Source: WHSV01 sp050694055 (GTDB lineage Bacteria > Actinomycetota > CADDZG01 > WHSQ01). From it: a stretch of DNA of 31,685 nt. The position numbers were made by a program, and so were the translations under genes. Below, in pieces: positions 30,398 through 31,685 of this stretch. Each line of letters begins with the position of its first letter. Position 1 is the first letter of the stretch. The notes below the pieces were generated by a model. That model saw nothing but the letters and a program-made list of their open reading frames with translations. It was not told the DNA's origin and ran no database searches. The stretch covers positions 1 through 31,685 of the forward strand of contig JBOGWX010000132.1 of assembly GCA_050694055.1 (NCBI GenBank), given 5' to 3'.

Positions 30398-31141
30398 GTG
30401 CACGACGACGGCTACTTCAACGAGCGCGTCGCCGGGCGGTACGACGAGTCCGCTGCGGACATGTTCGACCCGGCAGTGGTCGACCCGGTCGTTGATTTCC
30501 TCGTCGAGCTCGCCGGGAGCGGACGCGCGCTCGAGCTCGGGATCGGGACGGGCCGGATCGCGCTCCCACTCGCGCGGCGGGGAGTGCCGGTTCACGGGAT
30601 CGAGTTGTCCAAGGCGATGGTCGCGCGGCTGCGCGCGAAGCAAGGCGGCGAAGACATCAGCGTGACAATCGGCGACTTCGCCACGACCACCGTGGACGGC
30701 ACCTTCTCAGTCGCGTACCTGGTCTTCAACACGATCTTGAACCTGACGACGCAGGCGGCGCAGGTCGCTTGCTTCCGCAACGTCGCTGCGCACCTCGAGC
30801 CCGGCGGCTGCTTCGTCATCGAGGTCGGCGTCCCCGGGCTCCAGCGGCTCCCGCCCGGCGAAACCATCCGCGCCTTCCACGTGAGCGAGACGAGATGGGG
30901 GTTCGACGAGATCGACGTCGCGACGCAAGGCCTCACGTCGCATCACTTTGAAGTCATCGACGGAACACTTGAGCGCTTCTCGGTTCCTTTCCGTTACGCG
31001 TGGCCCTCGGAGCTCGACCTGATGGCACAGCTTGCCGGGATGAGATTGCGCGACCGTTGGAGCGGGTGGAAGCGGGAGCCGTTCACGAGCGACAGCGGCA
31101 AGCACGTCTCGGTCTGGGAGAAGCCGGCGGCTGGGCCTTGA
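30398..31141 (+). CDS. Class I SAM-dependent methyltransferase
   Basis: This 247-residue protein has SAM motif I ALELGIGTGRIALPLA at about 44-59, with IELSKAMVARLR after it and NTILNLTTQ near motif IV. The Methyltransf_25 type is closest. The substrate is unknown. The start is GTG at 30398 without a strong ribosome-binding site; the N-terminal YFNERVAGRYDESAADMF is a common opening for this group, so the start is credible. The gene follows the VOC pair by 82 nt and may be separately transcribed. Confidence 0.85.
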   Translation: MHDDGYFNERVAGRYDESAADMFDPAVVDPVVDFLVELAGSGRALELGIGTGRIALPLARRGVPVHGIELSKAMVARLRAKQGGEDISVTIGDFATTTVDGTFSVAYLVFNTILNLTTQAAQVACFRNVAAHLEPGGCFVIEVGVPGLQRLPPGETIRAFHVSETRWGFDEIDVATQGLTSHHFEVIDGTLERFSVPFRYAWPSELDLMAQLAGMRLRDRWSGWKREPFTSDSGKHVSVWEKPAAGP

Positions 31142-31262
31142 ACGGCTCCTGAGGCGCGTGCACCCGAGACCGCGGGCAACGTGTCCGAAACCCATCATCC
31201 AATCTCCTCAAAGGGAGACCATTCGGGCCAAAAGTGTCACAGGGCCCCGTCATGATCAAGGC

Positions 31263-31685
31263 ATGGAATCCACCCATGTCGACGAGGCCGTCGCACTGCT
31301 GGAGCAGGCCAACGCCGACCTCGAGCCCGAGTTGCTGAGCGTCCCCGAGGCCCGGGAACGACTGCAGGCCTACGCACGTGCCGAGCGACTGGCCGCCTTC
31401 GGGGTCGCGGCGCTCGCCCGGACGATCGATGACGCCTCCAGTCTCGCCCGGGTGACGGGGACCTCGTTCTGCATAGCCCTAGAGACCATGGCGTCGAGCA
31501 AGGTGCTGGGTGATTCCGCGCCGCTGGAGAAGGCCCTCGAGCACGGAGAGATCTCCTGGGACCAGGCGACCGAGATCGCCAGAGCCGAGGCATCCGCCCC
31601 CGGTGCGGCCACCGAGCTCCTGGCGGTGGCCCGAGAAGAGTCCTTCCAGGTGCTAAAGGAGAAGGCCCGCAAGGCCAAGCTCGAG
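31263..31685 (+). CDS. DUF222 (13E12-repeat) HNH endonuclease-family protein, 3'-truncated by the window
   Basis: The frame is open from ATG 31263 to the last base (141 codons). Its sequence is a DUF222 N-terminus: an acidic start, ARAERLAAFGVAALARTID, then LARVTGTSF and the GEISWDQATEIARAEA run. Full proteins of this actinobacterial family usually end in an HNH nuclease domain, which would lie beyond the window. Copies are often numerous in one genome, and their role is not settled. The relative of TGTSVGKA in the family is altered here to TGTSFCIA. A GTGTCACAGGGCCCCGTCAT stretch lies about 10 nt upstream; its role is unknown. Confidence 0.82.
   Translation, partial: MESTHVDEAVALLEQANADLEPELLSVPEARERLQAYARAERLAAFGVAALARTIDDASSLARVTGTSFCIALETMASSKVLGDSAPLEKALEHGEISWDQATEIARAEASAPGAATELLAVAREESFQVLKEKARKAKLE

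Overview
The window is high-GC DNA that reads as a chromosomal segment of an actinobacterium, probably an uncultivated soil or aquatic lineage. The signs are many GTG and TTG starts, ATGA/TGATG gene overlaps, a DUF222/HNH (13E12-type) gene at the right edge, a lactone oxidase beside a D-serine-dehydratase-like PLP enzyme, and an acyl-CoA desaturase followed by its TetR regulator. No rRNA, tRNA, CRISPR array or complete insertion sequence was seen.

Bases 1-240 hold a 9-bp tandem repeat (17 units) capped by an inverted copy. Bases 241-14193 form an amine-catabolism island. On the minus strand are a Rieske oxygenase, a HemL-like class III aminotransferase and a PotA-type ABC ATPase. A YtcJ-type amidohydrolase is divergent to them. 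A DAO-type FAD amine oxidase follows, divergent from a second HemL-like aminotransferase and a PatD-like aminobutyraldehyde dehydrogenase. After a vitamin-K-carboxylase-like membrane protein comes a coupled pair, a 4-aminobutyrate aminotransferase and an agmatinase/guanidinobutyrase. Together they can plausibly take up polyamines or guanidino compounds and convert them through 4-aminobutyraldehyde and GABA to succinate semialdehyde. Two promoters in the left half share a palindrome, TTGAA(C/T)-N4-GTTCA(A/G), suggesting one missing regulator.

Bases 14425-18394 form a minus-strand operon: a PD-(D/E)XK nuclease-fold protein of visibly different base composition, fused by an ATGA overlap to a D-threonine-aldolase-like PLP enzyme, then an aldonolactone oxidase. 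Next are a DoxX-like protein, the desaturase/TetR pair with a palindromic operator on the desaturase promoter, and a universal stress protein whose second domain is frameshifted.

Bases 21671-31685 are mixed. They hold two small membrane proteins, a decayed AlkZ-like glycosylase gene beside an intact homologue, methyltransferases, an ECF sigma/anti-sigma pair, a broken membrane sensor gene, a DUF4287-START fusion, two VOC proteins and the start of a DUF222/HNH gene. The strongest oddity is the ArsM-like methyltransferase behind the sigma/anti-sigma pair. It has an in-frame UGA exactly where its family carries a conserved cysteine, and 78 open codons follow. It could be a selenoprotein, a recent nonsense mutation or a sequencing error. 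Several other lesions lie between 20.8 and 28.1 kb, so sequence quality there must be considered.
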